Origin: Candidatus Aenigmatarchaeota archaeon
GTDB lineage: Archaea; Aenigmatarchaeota; Aenigmatarchaeia; Aenigmatarchaeales; Aenigmatarchaeaceae
DNA length: 7,131 nt
Direction: 5' to 3'
Assembly: GCA_017608545.1 (NCBI GenBank)
Contig: JAFCFQ010000018.1
Coordinates: 1 to 7,131 of the forward strand
The notes under the pieces are model-generated. The model saw only the letters and a program-made list of their open reading frames with translations, searched no databases and was not told the DNA's origin. Each line of letters starts with the position of its first letter. Position 1 is the stretch's first letter. The translations under genes were made by a program, and so were the position numbers. Below, piece after piece: positions 1 through 4,989 of the stretch.

Positions 1-345
1 TGTGAATCTTCAGGTCCATGCTTAGTTAGAAGTAGTGGGACAGACGAGGAATTAAAGAAAATAGCAGAGAAGAATGCGTTAAATCTAGGAGCAGGTCATT
101 CTTTCATTATAATACTTGGAAAAGGGTTTTACCCAATAAATGTTTTAAATGCGATAAAAAATGTTCCAGAAGTTTGTAGAATTTTTTGTGCCACAGCAAA
201 TCCAGTTGAAGTCGTAATAGGAGAAACTTCACAAGGAAGAGGAATATTAGGAGTAATAGACGGTTCTCATACAAAAGGAATAGAAACAGAAAAAGATGTT
301 AAGGAGAGAAAAGATTTTTTAAGAAAAATTGGGTACAAGTTATAA
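1..345 (+). CDS. Adenosine-specific kinase (DUF355 family), 5' truncated by window edge
   Basis: Reading frame 1 is open from the first base to a TAA at 343-345 and gives the last 114 residues of a protein of the DUF355 family, whose Pyrobaculum member was characterised as an adenosine-specific kinase. Visible family blocks are ESSGPCLVR at the very start, GAGHSFII, PINVLNAIKNVPEVC, IFCATANPVEVV, QGRGILGVIDG and the C-terminal RKDFLRKIGYKL. Family members are about 160-165 residues, so roughly 50 N-terminal residues lie outside the window. The family is a small cytosolic protein proposed to phosphorylate adenosine. Assignment rests on recalled family motifs; the kinase activity itself is known from few members. 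The TATA box of the downstream tRNA begins two bases after the stop codon, so this gene and the tRNA are probably separate transcripts. Confidence 0.88.
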   Translation, partial: CESSGPCLVRSSGTDEELKKIAEKNALNLGAGHSFIIILGKGFYPINVLNAIKNVPEVCRIFCATANPVEVVIGETSQGRGILGVIDGSHTKGIETEKDVKERKDFLRKIGYKL

Positions 346-346
346 C

Positions 347-354
347 TTTTTAAA
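347..354 (+). promoter_or_regulatory. TATA box of the tRNA-Gly gene
   Basis: TTTTTAAA is centred about 27 bp upstream of the first base of the mature tRNA (378), the normal archaeal TBP-site distance. It lies directly after the stop codon of the upstream kinase gene. Prediction from position and composition only. Confidence 0.55.
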
Positions 355-406
355 TTCTTTCAGAGAATTCTATTTATGCGCCGATAGTCTAATGGTTAGG
401 ACACGA

Positions 407-423
407 AAGTTGATGCTGTGTAA
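407..423 (+). other. tRNA intron 1, 17 nt, non-canonical position 29/30
   Basis: It lies inside the 5' strand of the anticodon stem. The predicted bulge-helix-bulge is complete. The 4-bp central helix pairs ACAC (401-404) with GTGT (418-421). One 3-nt bulge is G405-A406-A407 and the other is A422-A423-G424. An inner helix pairs 408-410 with 415-417 around a 4-nt loop, and an outer helix pairs 398-400 with 425-427. Cutting between the second and third base of each bulge releases exactly 407-423. A one-base slide (406-422) would give the same exon sequence, but the fold favours 407-423. Forming this motif requires the D stem to open. Confidence 0.82.
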
Positions 424-431
424 GCCTTCCA

Positions 432-443
432 TATTATGAGGTC
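432..443 (+). other. tRNA intron 2, 12 nt, canonical position 37/38
   Basis: The intron follows A431 (position 37). The central helix pairs CTTC (426-429) with GAGG (438-441), including one U-G pair. The 3-nt bulges are C430-A431-T432 and T442-C443-A444, and the outer helix is the anticodon stem. Cleavage between the second and third bulge bases gives exactly 432-443. The inner part is minimal: one A433-T437 pair closing a 3-nt loop. At 12 nt it is near the lower size limit for archaeal tRNA introns. Confidence 0.82.
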
Positions 444-498
444 AGCTCGCGATCCGGGTTCGAATCCCGGTCGGCGCACATCTCTTAAGAAAATTAGA

Positions 499-506
499 TA
501 TTTAAG
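499..506 (+). promoter_or_regulatory. TATA box of the VIT-like membrane protein gene
   Basis: TATTTAAG is centred about 26 bp upstream of the ATG at 528, which predicts a transcript starting at or next to the start codon (leaderless). The identical octamer occurs upstream of the aIF6 gene and in front of the rnp4 gene. Confidence 0.6.
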
Positions 507-527
507 TCAAAATACTAAGCTATTTAT

Positions 528-1004
528 ATGAAACATCCATTTAAAGTAGGACTTAGTTTTGGTTTAACTTCTGGAATAATTACAACTCTTGGACTAATGG
601 TCGGCCTACAATCTGGTACGCACTCAAAACTTGTAGTTATTGGAGGTATATTAACTATAGCAATAGCAGACGCATTTTCAGATGCATTAGGTATTCATAT
701 TTCTGAAGAATCTGAAAATAAACACAGTTCAAGAGAAGTTTGGGAATCGACAATTTCTACTTTTTTATTCAAATTTATTTTTGCATTAATATTCATTATT
801 CCAGTTTTATTGTTTGAACTCTTTATGGCAGTGACAATAAGTATAATTTTGGGATTATTATTAATAAGTTTTTTTAGCTTTAACATTGCAAAAAAACAAA
901 AAGAAGCTCCTTGGAAAGTAGTTGTAGAACACTTGCTTATAGCGATTTTAGTTATATTTGTAACTTATTACGTTGGTAATTGGGTGTCACTAACATTTGG
1001 TTAG
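528..1004 (+). CDS. VIT1/CCC1-like integral membrane protein (DPANN-type conserved protein)
   Basis: A 158-residue protein with about five hydrophobic segments (roughly residues 8-27, 34-54, 79-99, 100-120 and 135-155). The first segment is glycine/threonine rich (FGLTSGIITTLGLMVGL). It is followed by an acidic patch after helix 2, with AIADAFSDALGIHISEESE at about 46-64, then the loop KHSSREVWEST. This arrangement resembles the vacuolar iron transporter (VIT1/CCC1, COG1814) family, where helix 1-2 glycines and the acidic stretch after helix 2 serve metal transport. The match is from general resemblance. The metal-binding glutamates of the eukaryotic proteins cannot be mapped with confidence, so substrate (iron or manganese) is unproven. 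There is no Shine-Dalgarno sequence and the TATA box spacing implies a leaderless mRNA. It appears to be a stand-alone gene. Confidence 0.72.
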   Translation: MKHPFKVGLSFGLTSGIITTLGLMVGLQSGTHSKLVVIGGILTIAIADAFSDALGIHISEESENKHSSREVWESTISTFLFKFIFALIFIIPVLLFELFMAVTISIILGLLLISFFSFNIAKKQKEAPWKVVVEHLLIAILVIFVTYYVGNWVSLTFG

Positions 1005-1006
1005 AA

Positions 1007-1031
1007 CTTAAAAAAGGATATGCTATTTAAG
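1007..1031 (+). promoter_or_regulatory. Probable promoter region of the rnp4-rpl31e operon
   Basis: Two TATA-like elements lie between the membrane protein stop and the ATG at 1042. CTTAAAAAAG (1007-1016) is centred about 30 bp before the ATG and could give a very short leader. TATTTAAG (1024-1031) matches the octamer of two other promoters here but is only about 14 bp from the ATG, which would start transcription inside the gene. Which one is used cannot be decided from sequence alone. Confidence 0.4.
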
Positions 1032-1041
1032 AGAGATGTAA

Positions 1042-1236
1042 ATGAAATATAATAAATTTAAAAGAATTAAGAATCAGAGGAGAAAAATAGCAATAGAAAG
1101 AATAAGAATATTAGAAGAAATGATAGAGAAAAAACCTGAATTCGCTGATAGGTATAGAGAATTAATAAAAAGGTTGAAACAAAAATATAGGCTACAAAAG
1201 ATTTTTAAAGATAGAAACAATATTAGAAAAAGATGA
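1042..1236 (+). CDS. rnp4: Truncated RNase P protein component 4 (Rnp4/Rpp21), N-terminal helical part only
   Basis: A 64-residue, very basic protein predicted to form two helices. The segment at residues 16-50, IAIERIRILEEMIEK then PEFADRYRELIKRLKQKY, follows the N-terminal pattern of archaeal Rpp21, whose Pyrococcus protein reads IAKERIDILF, then a PELANRYVEL stretch. In RNase P, Rpp21 pairs with Rpp29 through these helices and helps the catalytic RNA remove tRNA 5' leaders. Normal proteins have about 110-120 residues with a C-terminal zinc ribbon of four cysteines. This one has no cysteine and ends in RNNIRKR. The next 1 kb codes for other intact genes, so no displaced ribbon is present. 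Position just before S19e is where rnp4 sits in many archaea, which supports the call. Its TGA overlaps the S19e ATG (ATGA). A purine-rich GAGAGAT precedes the start. Confidence 0.72.
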   Translation: MKYNKFKRIKNQRRKIAIERIRILEEMIEKKPEFADRYRELIKRLKQKYRLQKIFKDRNNIRKR

Positions 1237-1649
1237 TTATGAAGGATGTTTCACCACAAAAGCTAATAGAAAAGCTTTCAGAAGAGTTAAAGAGAAATGA
1301 AAACATAAAACCACCAGAATGGGCCAAATATGTTAAAACAGGAGTTTGTTCAGAAAGGCCACCTTTACAAAAAGATTGGTGGTTTTTAAGATCTGCAGCC
1401 ATTTTAAGAAAAATTTATTTGAGAGGTCCAATCGGTGTTCAAAGGTTAAGAACCGCTTTCGGAACAAAAAGGAGAAGAGGCCATAAACCTGCTCACCATA
1501 AAAAAGCTGGTGGAAAGATAATAAGGTTAATTTTGCAACAATTAGAAAGTGCAGGATACATTAAAAAAACTGAAAAGCCAAGAAAAGGAAGAATAATAAC
1601 ATCTAAGGGTCAAAAAATATTAAGTAAAGTGGCAAAGGAATTAAAATGA
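1233..1649 (+). CDS. rps19e: Small-subunit ribosomal protein S19e
   Basis: A 138-residue basic protein of the archaeal/eukaryotic S19e family, a winged-helix-like protein of the small-subunit head needed for late 40S-type subunit maturation. Recognisable blocks are KDVSPQKLIEKLSEELK at the N-terminus, IKPPEWAKYVKTG, RPPLQKDWWFLRSAAILRKIYL at about 42-63, GPIGVQRLRTAFG, RRGHKPAHHKKAGGKIIR at 81-98, and LQQLESAGYI with a basic tail. Length is close to that of other archaeal members, which are around 150 residues. The ATG at 1233 overlaps the rnp4 stop as ATGA; an ATG at 1239 is an equally possible start, two residues shorter. It also overlaps the next gene by ATGA, so the three genes are translationally coupled. 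Confidence 0.95.
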   Translation: MIMKDVSPQKLIEKLSEELKRNENIKPPEWAKYVKTGVCSERPPLQKDWWFLRSAAILRKIYLRGPIGVQRLRTAFGTKRRRGHKPAHHKKAGGKIIRLILQQLESAGYIKKTEKPRKGRIITSKGQKILSKVAKELK

Positions 1650-1897
1650 AAAAATCTGATATTGCTCAATTTGAAGCATTAAAAAAAGAAGTAATAAGGA
1701 AAATATTAACTAAAGAAGCTCTAGAGAGGTTAGGAAGAGTTAAAATCGCTAATCCTTTAATTGCCACTCAATTAGAAATTTATTTGTTCCAACTTTATCA
1801 ATCGGGTCAGTTAAAAGAAATAATTGATGATAAAAAATTGAAACAAATCCTTAAAGTTTTGATACCTGATAAAAAAATAAAGATAAAAAGAAAGTGA
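1646..1897 (+). CDS. PDCD5/TFAR19-like DNA-binding protein, short form
   Basis: An 83-residue protein that matches the conserved core of the archaeal PDCD5-like family (COG2118): VIRKILTKEALERLGRVKIA, NPLIATQLEIYLFQLYQSGQ, DDKKLKQILKVLIP and the basic tail KKIKIKRK. The core is a three-helix bundle that binds nucleic acid; its cellular role in archaea is not settled. Typical archaeal members are about 110 residues with a long N-terminal glutamine/glutamate-rich helix. Here only about 13 residues precede the core, so that helix is nearly absent. The ATG overlaps the S19e stop (ATGA), and AAGGA (1635-1639) six bases upstream is a good Shine-Dalgarno site inside the S19e gene. Confidence 0.88.
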   Translation: MKKSDIAQFEALKKEVIRKILTKEALERLGRVKIANPLIATQLEIYLFQLYQSGQLKEIIDDKKLKQILKVLIPDKKIKIKRK

Positions 1898-1901
1898 TTG
1901 A

Positions 1902-2069
1902 ATGCCTAAAGTTACAAAATTGCCCAAGAAGTTAAGATTAATAGCTGCCAGTAAAAAAAAGCCAGCACCAAGATGGGCTGATTTGAAAAAATTTGGAAAA
2001 AGGGCTAGAACAAGAAGGATTGCTGTTCACAGAACAAAGCATTGGAGACGAGGTAGATTGAAAAAGTGA
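1902..2069 (+). CDS. rpl39e: Large-subunit ribosomal protein L39e
   Basis: A 55-residue, strongly basic ORF. It contains KKLRLIAASKKK and PAPRWADLKKFGKRARTRR, and the C-terminal block K-H-W-R-R-G-R-L-K-K corresponds to the family signature R-[NHY]-W-R-R. L39e is usually about 50-51 residues and lines the ribosome exit tunnel near its end, so this is full length with a few extra residues. It lies 4 bp after the PDCD5-like gene and its TGA ends just before the L31e start. The sequence GTGAT (1894-1898), which contains the preceding stop codon, ends three bases before the ATG and could pair with the AUCAC end of the 16S anti-Shine-Dalgarno. The order L39e-L31e is the usual archaeal one. Confidence 0.95.
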   Translation: MPKVTKLPKKLRLIAASKKKPAPRWADLKKFGKRARTRRIAVHRTKHWRRGRLKK

Positions 2070-2074
2070 TAGTT

Positions 2075-2542
2075 ATGCCCGAAGAAAAAATATTTAACAT
2101 TCCTCTAAGAGAAGCTTTTGAAAAGCCAAGAACCAAAAGAGCTAAAATAGCTACTAACATTGTTAGAAAATTTTTAATGAAACACATGAAATCTGAAAAC
2201 GTTAAAATCGGAGATTCTATTAACAAAGAAATCTGGAAAAGGGGAATTCAAAAACCTCCTAGAAAAATAAGAGTTCATGCTATAAAAGAAGAAGATATAG
2301 TTTATGCTGAACTATTAGGTGTTGAAATAAAAACTCCTTCTAAAGAGGAATTAAAGAAAAAAGAAGAGAAGAAGAAAGAGAAAAGAGAAAAAATAAAGGA
2401 AGAAAGGAAAGAAAGAAGAAAAAGAACAATACAAGAAGAATTGGAAGAAGAAGTTAAAGGAAAGCCAAAGAAAATTAGTGAGGCTGAGGGGGAGAAAAAA
2501 GAAGAAATGCCTGAAGAAGAATCTCATAAAAAAGTTAAATAA
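2075..2542 (+). CDS. rpl31e: Large-subunit ribosomal protein L31e with long charged C-terminal tail
   Basis: Residues 1-88 form a complete L31e domain: EKIFNIPLREAFEKPRTKRA, IVRKFLMKHMKSENVKIGDS, INKEIWKRGIQKPPRKIRV and DIVYAELLGVEI. L31e sits by the tunnel exit of the large subunit, close to the site where SRP and other nascent-chain factors dock. Archaeal L31e usually ends after about 80-95 residues. Here about 67 further residues follow, made almost only of lysine, glutamate and arginine, probably helical or disordered. I chose ATG 2075 because MPEEKIFNIPL aligns with family N-termini. A GTG at 2066 would add three residues but overlaps the L39e stop, and its GTGAT is more likely the ribosome-binding site. 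It is the last gene of the operon; aIF6 has its own promoter. Confidence 0.93.
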   Translation: MPEEKIFNIPLREAFEKPRTKRAKIATNIVRKFLMKHMKSENVKIGDSINKEIWKRGIQKPPRKIRVHAIKEEDIVYAELLGVEIKTPSKEELKKKEEKKKEKREKIKEERKERRKRTIQEELEEEVKGKPKKISEAEGEKKEEMPEEESHKKVK

Positions 2543-2555
2543 TGAATTAGTAGAG

Positions 2556-2563
2556 TATTTAAG
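2556..2563 (+). promoter_or_regulatory. TATA box of the aIF6-prefoldin-ftsY operon
   Basis: TATTTAAG is centred about 27-28 bp upstream of the aIF6 ATG at 2587, predicting a leaderless or nearly leaderless mRNA. The 44-bp gap after L31e is the largest in this block, fitting a new transcription unit. No Shine-Dalgarno sequence precedes the ATG. Confidence 0.6.
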
Positions 2564-2586
2564 TTCTTAATTATAAAATAAAGTTT

Positions 2587-3252
2587 ATGCCATTCAAATT
2601 TTTTAAAGCAAAATTCAATGGAGACCCAAATGTAGGTTTGTATGGTTTTGCTAATGATGAATACTGTTTATTAGGGCTAAAACCAAAGGAAAAAATTTTA
2701 AAACAAATGAAATTAACCTTAAAAACTGATGTTAAAATTTCAACAATAGCAGGAACAGAATTAACTGGCTTGTTTATAGCAGGAAATAAAAATGGAATTA
2801 TTTTACCAAAAATAATAGAAGAATATGAACTAAAAAAGCTTAAGAAATTATTTGATTTAAATCTTGAAATTATTAAATCAAAACAAACGGCTTTAGGAAA
2901 TTTAATTTTGTGTAATGATAAAGGTTGTTTAATATCAGAAAAATTAAAAAGATTTAAGAAAAAAATATCAGATACTTTAAATTGTGAAGTAGAAATTGGA
3001 AAAATTGCAAATTTAGATATAGTAGGGTCAATTGCCGTTGCAAATAACAAAGGATGTTTATGCCACAGAGAAGCTACAGAAGAAGAGATGAAAAAAATCG
3101 AAGAAATATTAAAAGTTAAAGTTGATGTAGGAACCGTTGGTTATGGTAGTACTTTTATAAAATCAGGTATAATTGTTAATAGTAGAGGAATTGTATTTTC
3201 AGAGATTTCAACTGGTCCTGAAATAGGAAGATACGAAGAGGTTTTTTCATGA
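2587..3252 (+). CDS. eif6: Translation initiation factor aIF6 (ribosome anti-association factor)
   Basis: A 221-residue protein, the usual aIF6 length. It binds the large subunit and blocks premature joining with the small subunit; it is also a ribosome maturation factor. The pentein fold of five pseudo-repeats shows as recurring N-x-x-G turn motifs: GNKNGIILP at 66-74, CNDKGCLIS at 109-117, ANNKGCLCH at 152-160 and VNSRGIVFS at 197-205, with FANDEYCLL near the N-terminus as the degenerate first copy. Other family marks are GLYGFAND, IAGTELTGLFIAGN, DIVGSIAVANN and VGTVGYGSTFIKSGIIVN. Several cysteines (27, 109, 114, 133, 157, 159) have no evident metal pattern. Transcription probably starts at this gene. 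Its TGA overlaps the prefoldin ATG. Confidence 0.95.
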   Translation: MPFKFFKAKFNGDPNVGLYGFANDEYCLLGLKPKEKILKQMKLTLKTDVKISTIAGTELTGLFIAGNKNGIILPKIIEEYELKKLKKLFDLNLEIIKSKQTALGNLILCNDKGCLISEKLKRFKKKISDTLNCEVEIGKIANLDIVGSIAVANNKGCLCHREATEEEMKKIEEILKVKVDVGTVGYGSTFIKSGIIVNSRGIVFSEISTGPEIGRYEEVFS

Positions 3253-3653
3253 GCAAAAAAGAAGAATTGCAAAAAAAATTAATAGAACTCCAAATTTTGG
3301 ATGCAAATTTAAAAGCACTTCAAGAAAGAGCAAACATGATTAATCAAAAACTAGAAGAACTACAAAAAACTAGAAATGCGATAGAAGAGTTAAAAATCAC
3401 GAAACCAAATAAAGCATTAATTCCTTTAGGTAGTGGAAATTTTGTTTATGGTAGTATAGAAAATTGCGAAGAAATAATAGTCGGTGTAGGAAGCGGTGTT
3501 GCAATCAAAAAGAAAAGAGAAAATGCTTTAGAAATTTTGGAAAAGAGAATTAAAGATCTTGAAAACAATTTAAATGATGTATTAAAACAAAGCTCAGCTT
3601 TTGTTATGCAATTAGAAAAGGTTCAACAAGAAATAGAAAAACTTCAAAAGTGA
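3249..3653 (+). CDS. pfdA: Prefoldin alpha subunit
   Basis: A 134-residue protein with the alpha-class prefoldin layout: an N-terminal coiled coil (about 1-50, heptads of leucine/isoleucine with K/E), a central double beta-hairpin region ALIPLGSGNFVYGSIENCEEIIVGVGSGVAIKKK (about 56-89), and a C-terminal coiled coil (about 90-134). Two alpha and four beta subunits form the jellyfish-shaped chaperone that catches unfolded chains and passes them to the thermosome. The beta subunit gene is not in this window. Start ATG 3249 overlaps the aIF6 stop, and GAGGT (3238-3242) six bases upstream is a clear Shine-Dalgarno site. In many archaea pfdA lies directly before ftsY, as here (4-bp gap). Confidence 0.93.
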   Translation: MSKKEELQKKLIELQILDANLKALQERANMINQKLEELQKTRNAIEELKITKPNKALIPLGSGNFVYGSIENCEEIIVGVGSGVAIKKKRENALEILEKRIKDLENNLNDVLKQSSAFVMQLEKVQQEIEKLQK

Positions 3654-3657
3654 TTTA

Positions 3658-4989
3658 ATGTTTGGATTCTTGAAGAAGAAATTAAAGGAAGGAATAGAAA
3701 AAATTTCTAAAACATTAATAAAAAAAGAAGAAGAGAAAATAGAGGAAGCTGTTGAAGAAGTAAAAAAAGAAGAACAAATAGAAGAACCTAAAGAAGAGCT
3801 TGTTAAAGAAATAGAAGGTGAAATAGAAAAACCTGAAGTTGAAGTTAAGAAAGAGGAAGAAATTGTTGAAGAAAAAATCGAGGAGAAACCGATAGTTGAA
3901 GAAGAACTAAAGCCTGAAGTGAAAGAAGAAGTTAAACCAAAAGTTATTAAAGAAGAACTTGAAAAAAAAGAAATTCCAGAAGAAAAGCCTGAGGTAGAAG
4001 AAATTAAACCTGAAATTAAAGAAAAACCTTCTGAAAAGAAACCAGAAATTCTTGAGAAAATTAAAAGAAAAATCAAACCAGAAGCTCCTAAAAAAGTAGA
4101 AGAGAAACCCAAAAAAAGAAGTATTTTAGAAAAAATAAAGAAAAAGTTAACTGAGAAAAAGATAACTGAAGATGATTTAAAGGATATTTTATACGATTTA
4201 GAAGTTGGTTTAATAAGCTCTGATGTTGCTGTTGAAGTTGCTGAAAAAATTTGTAATGATTTAAAGAATAACTTAGTAGGTAAATTTATCAAAAGGAAAG
4301 AAATAGAAAAGGTTGTTAAAGAATCTTTTAGAAAATCAATTCTTGAAATTTTGGATGTTGAAGGCTTTGATTTAATTGAAAAGATAAAAACTAAAAAACC
4401 ATTCTTGATCGTTTTCTTAGGCTATAATGGCTCAGGAAAGACGACAACCATAGCTCGTGTAGGTCATCTTTTACAAAAAAATAATTTCAAATGTGCTTTT
4501 GCTGCTGGAGATTCTTGGAGAGCAGCTGCGATAGAACAATTAGAGGAACATGGAAAAAATCTTGGAATAGAAGTCATTAAGCATAAATATGGAGCAGATC
4601 CGGCTGCTGTTATTTTTGATGCTGTTAAACACGCTCAATCAAAAGACATAGATGTTGTTTTAGCAGATACAGCAGGCAGAAGTCATGCTAATGTTAACCT
4701 TATGGAAGAATTAAAGAAAATAGTTAGAGTTAATAAACCTGATTTGAAAATTCTTGTTTTAGATGCTCTAACTGGAAATGATGTTTATGATCAATGTAAA
4801 ACATTTAATGATGCAGTCGGAGTTGATGCATTAATATTAACAAAAACAGATGTTTATGAAAAAGGTGGGGCAGCTTTAAGTGCTTCTTGGACAATTAAAA
4901 AACCTATATTATATTTAGGAGTAGGACAAAATTATGAAGACTTGGAAAAATTTGACCCTAATAAAATTGTTGAGAAATTGTTAGAGTGA
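3658..4989 (+). CDS. ftsY: Signal recognition particle receptor FtsY
   Basis: A 443-residue SRP receptor GTPase. Residues 1-20 (MFGFLKKKLKEGIEKISKTL) are an amphipathic basic helix suited to membrane binding. Residues 21-152 are a low-complexity lysine/glutamate/proline region, analogous to the acidic A domain of bacterial FtsY. The N domain is about 153-245. The G domain carries G1 GYNGSGKTTT (255-264), DSWRAAAIEQL (285-295), G3 DTAGR (337-341), DALTGNDVYDQ (369-379), G4 TKTD (395-398), then GGAALSASW and the closing GVGQNYEDLEKFDP. All nucleotide-binding motifs look intact, so the protein should pair with SRP54 and release it after GTP hydrolysis. The start is supported by GTGAT three bases upstream, overlapping the prefoldin stop. 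The last 9 bp overlap the convergent small ORF. Confidence 0.96.
   Translation: MFGFLKKKLKEGIEKISKTLIKKEEEKIEEAVEEVKKEEQIEEPKEELVKEIEGEIEKPEVEVKKEEEIVEEKIEEKPIVEEELKPEVKEEVKPKVIKEELEKKEIPEEKPEVEEIKPEIKEKPSEKKPEILEKIKRKIKPEAPKKVEEKPKKRSILEKIKKKLTEKKITEDDLKDILYDLEVGLISSDVAVEVAEKICNDLKNNLVGKFIKRKEIEKVVKESFRKSILEILDVEGFDLIEKIKTKKPFLIVFLGYNGSGKTTTIARVGHLLQKNNFKCAFAAGDSWRAAAIEQLEEHGKNLGIEVIKHKYGADPAAVIFDAVKHAQSKDIDVVLADTAGRSHANVNLMEELKKIVRVNKPDLKILVLDALTGNDVYDQCKTFNDAVGVDALILTKTDVYEKGGAALSASWTIKKPILYLGVGQNYEDLEKFDPNKIVEKLLE

Larger units (their letters stand above)
378..478 (+). tRNA. tRNA-Gly (UCC anticodon) with two introns
   Basis: The 5' acceptor strand GCGCCGA (378-384) pairs with TCGGCGC (471-477), discriminator A478. 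D arm: GTCT (387-390) with GGAC (399-402) around an 8-nt loop containing GG. T arm: CCGGG (454-458), loop TTCGAAT, CCCGG (466-470). A normal anticodon arm appears only after removing 407-423 and 432-443: stem CGAGC (404-406 plus 424-425) pairs perfectly with GCTCG (445-449), and the loop reads CTTCCAA, giving anticodon TCC at 428-430. The spliced RNA is 72 nt with a 4-nt variable loop. The GCGCCG acceptor and CTTCCAA loop fit archaeal tRNA-Gly. CCA is not encoded (A478 is followed by CAT). The gene has its own TATA box and lies between two protein genes. Splicing needs an endonuclease that accepts a non-canonical 29/30 site. Confidence 0.9.

Noticed and set aside
411..443. Alternative anticodons in the unspliced tRNA: TGA (411-413, Ser) and GTC (441-443, Asp).
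   Set aside because: Neither is flanked by a pairing 5-bp stem. TGA lies inside intron 1 and GTC at the end of intron 2. The Ser reading would need a long variable arm that is not there, while removing both introns gives a perfect stem with TCC.
2066..2074. GTG at 2066 as the L31e start.
   Set aside because: It overlaps the L39e stop codon, adds only three non-conserved residues, and the ATG at 2075 aligns with the family N-terminus. GTGAT fits better as the ribosome-binding site.
2005..2226. Minus-strand ORF of 73 codons across L39e/L31e.
   Set aside because: It overlaps two certain ribosomal protein genes and encodes no recognisable protein; it is a shadow frame.
2571..3050. Minus-strand ORF of 159 codons opposite aIF6, rich in Phe, Ser and Ile.
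   Set aside because: The composition is what AT-rich coding DNA gives when read in reverse; aIF6 on the plus strand is certain.
3718..4116. GAA/AAA-rich tract considered as a DNA repeat array.
   Set aside because: The units vary in length and sequence and stay in frame as FtsY linker codons; there is no regular spacing, so it is not a CRISPR or tandem repeat array.
3612..4292. Minus-strand ORF of 226 codons made mainly of Ser and Phe, opposite ftsY.
   Set aside because: Its serine/phenylalanine repeats are the antisense of the GAA/AAA codons in the FtsY linker. It looks like a repeat protein or adhesin but is an artefact.
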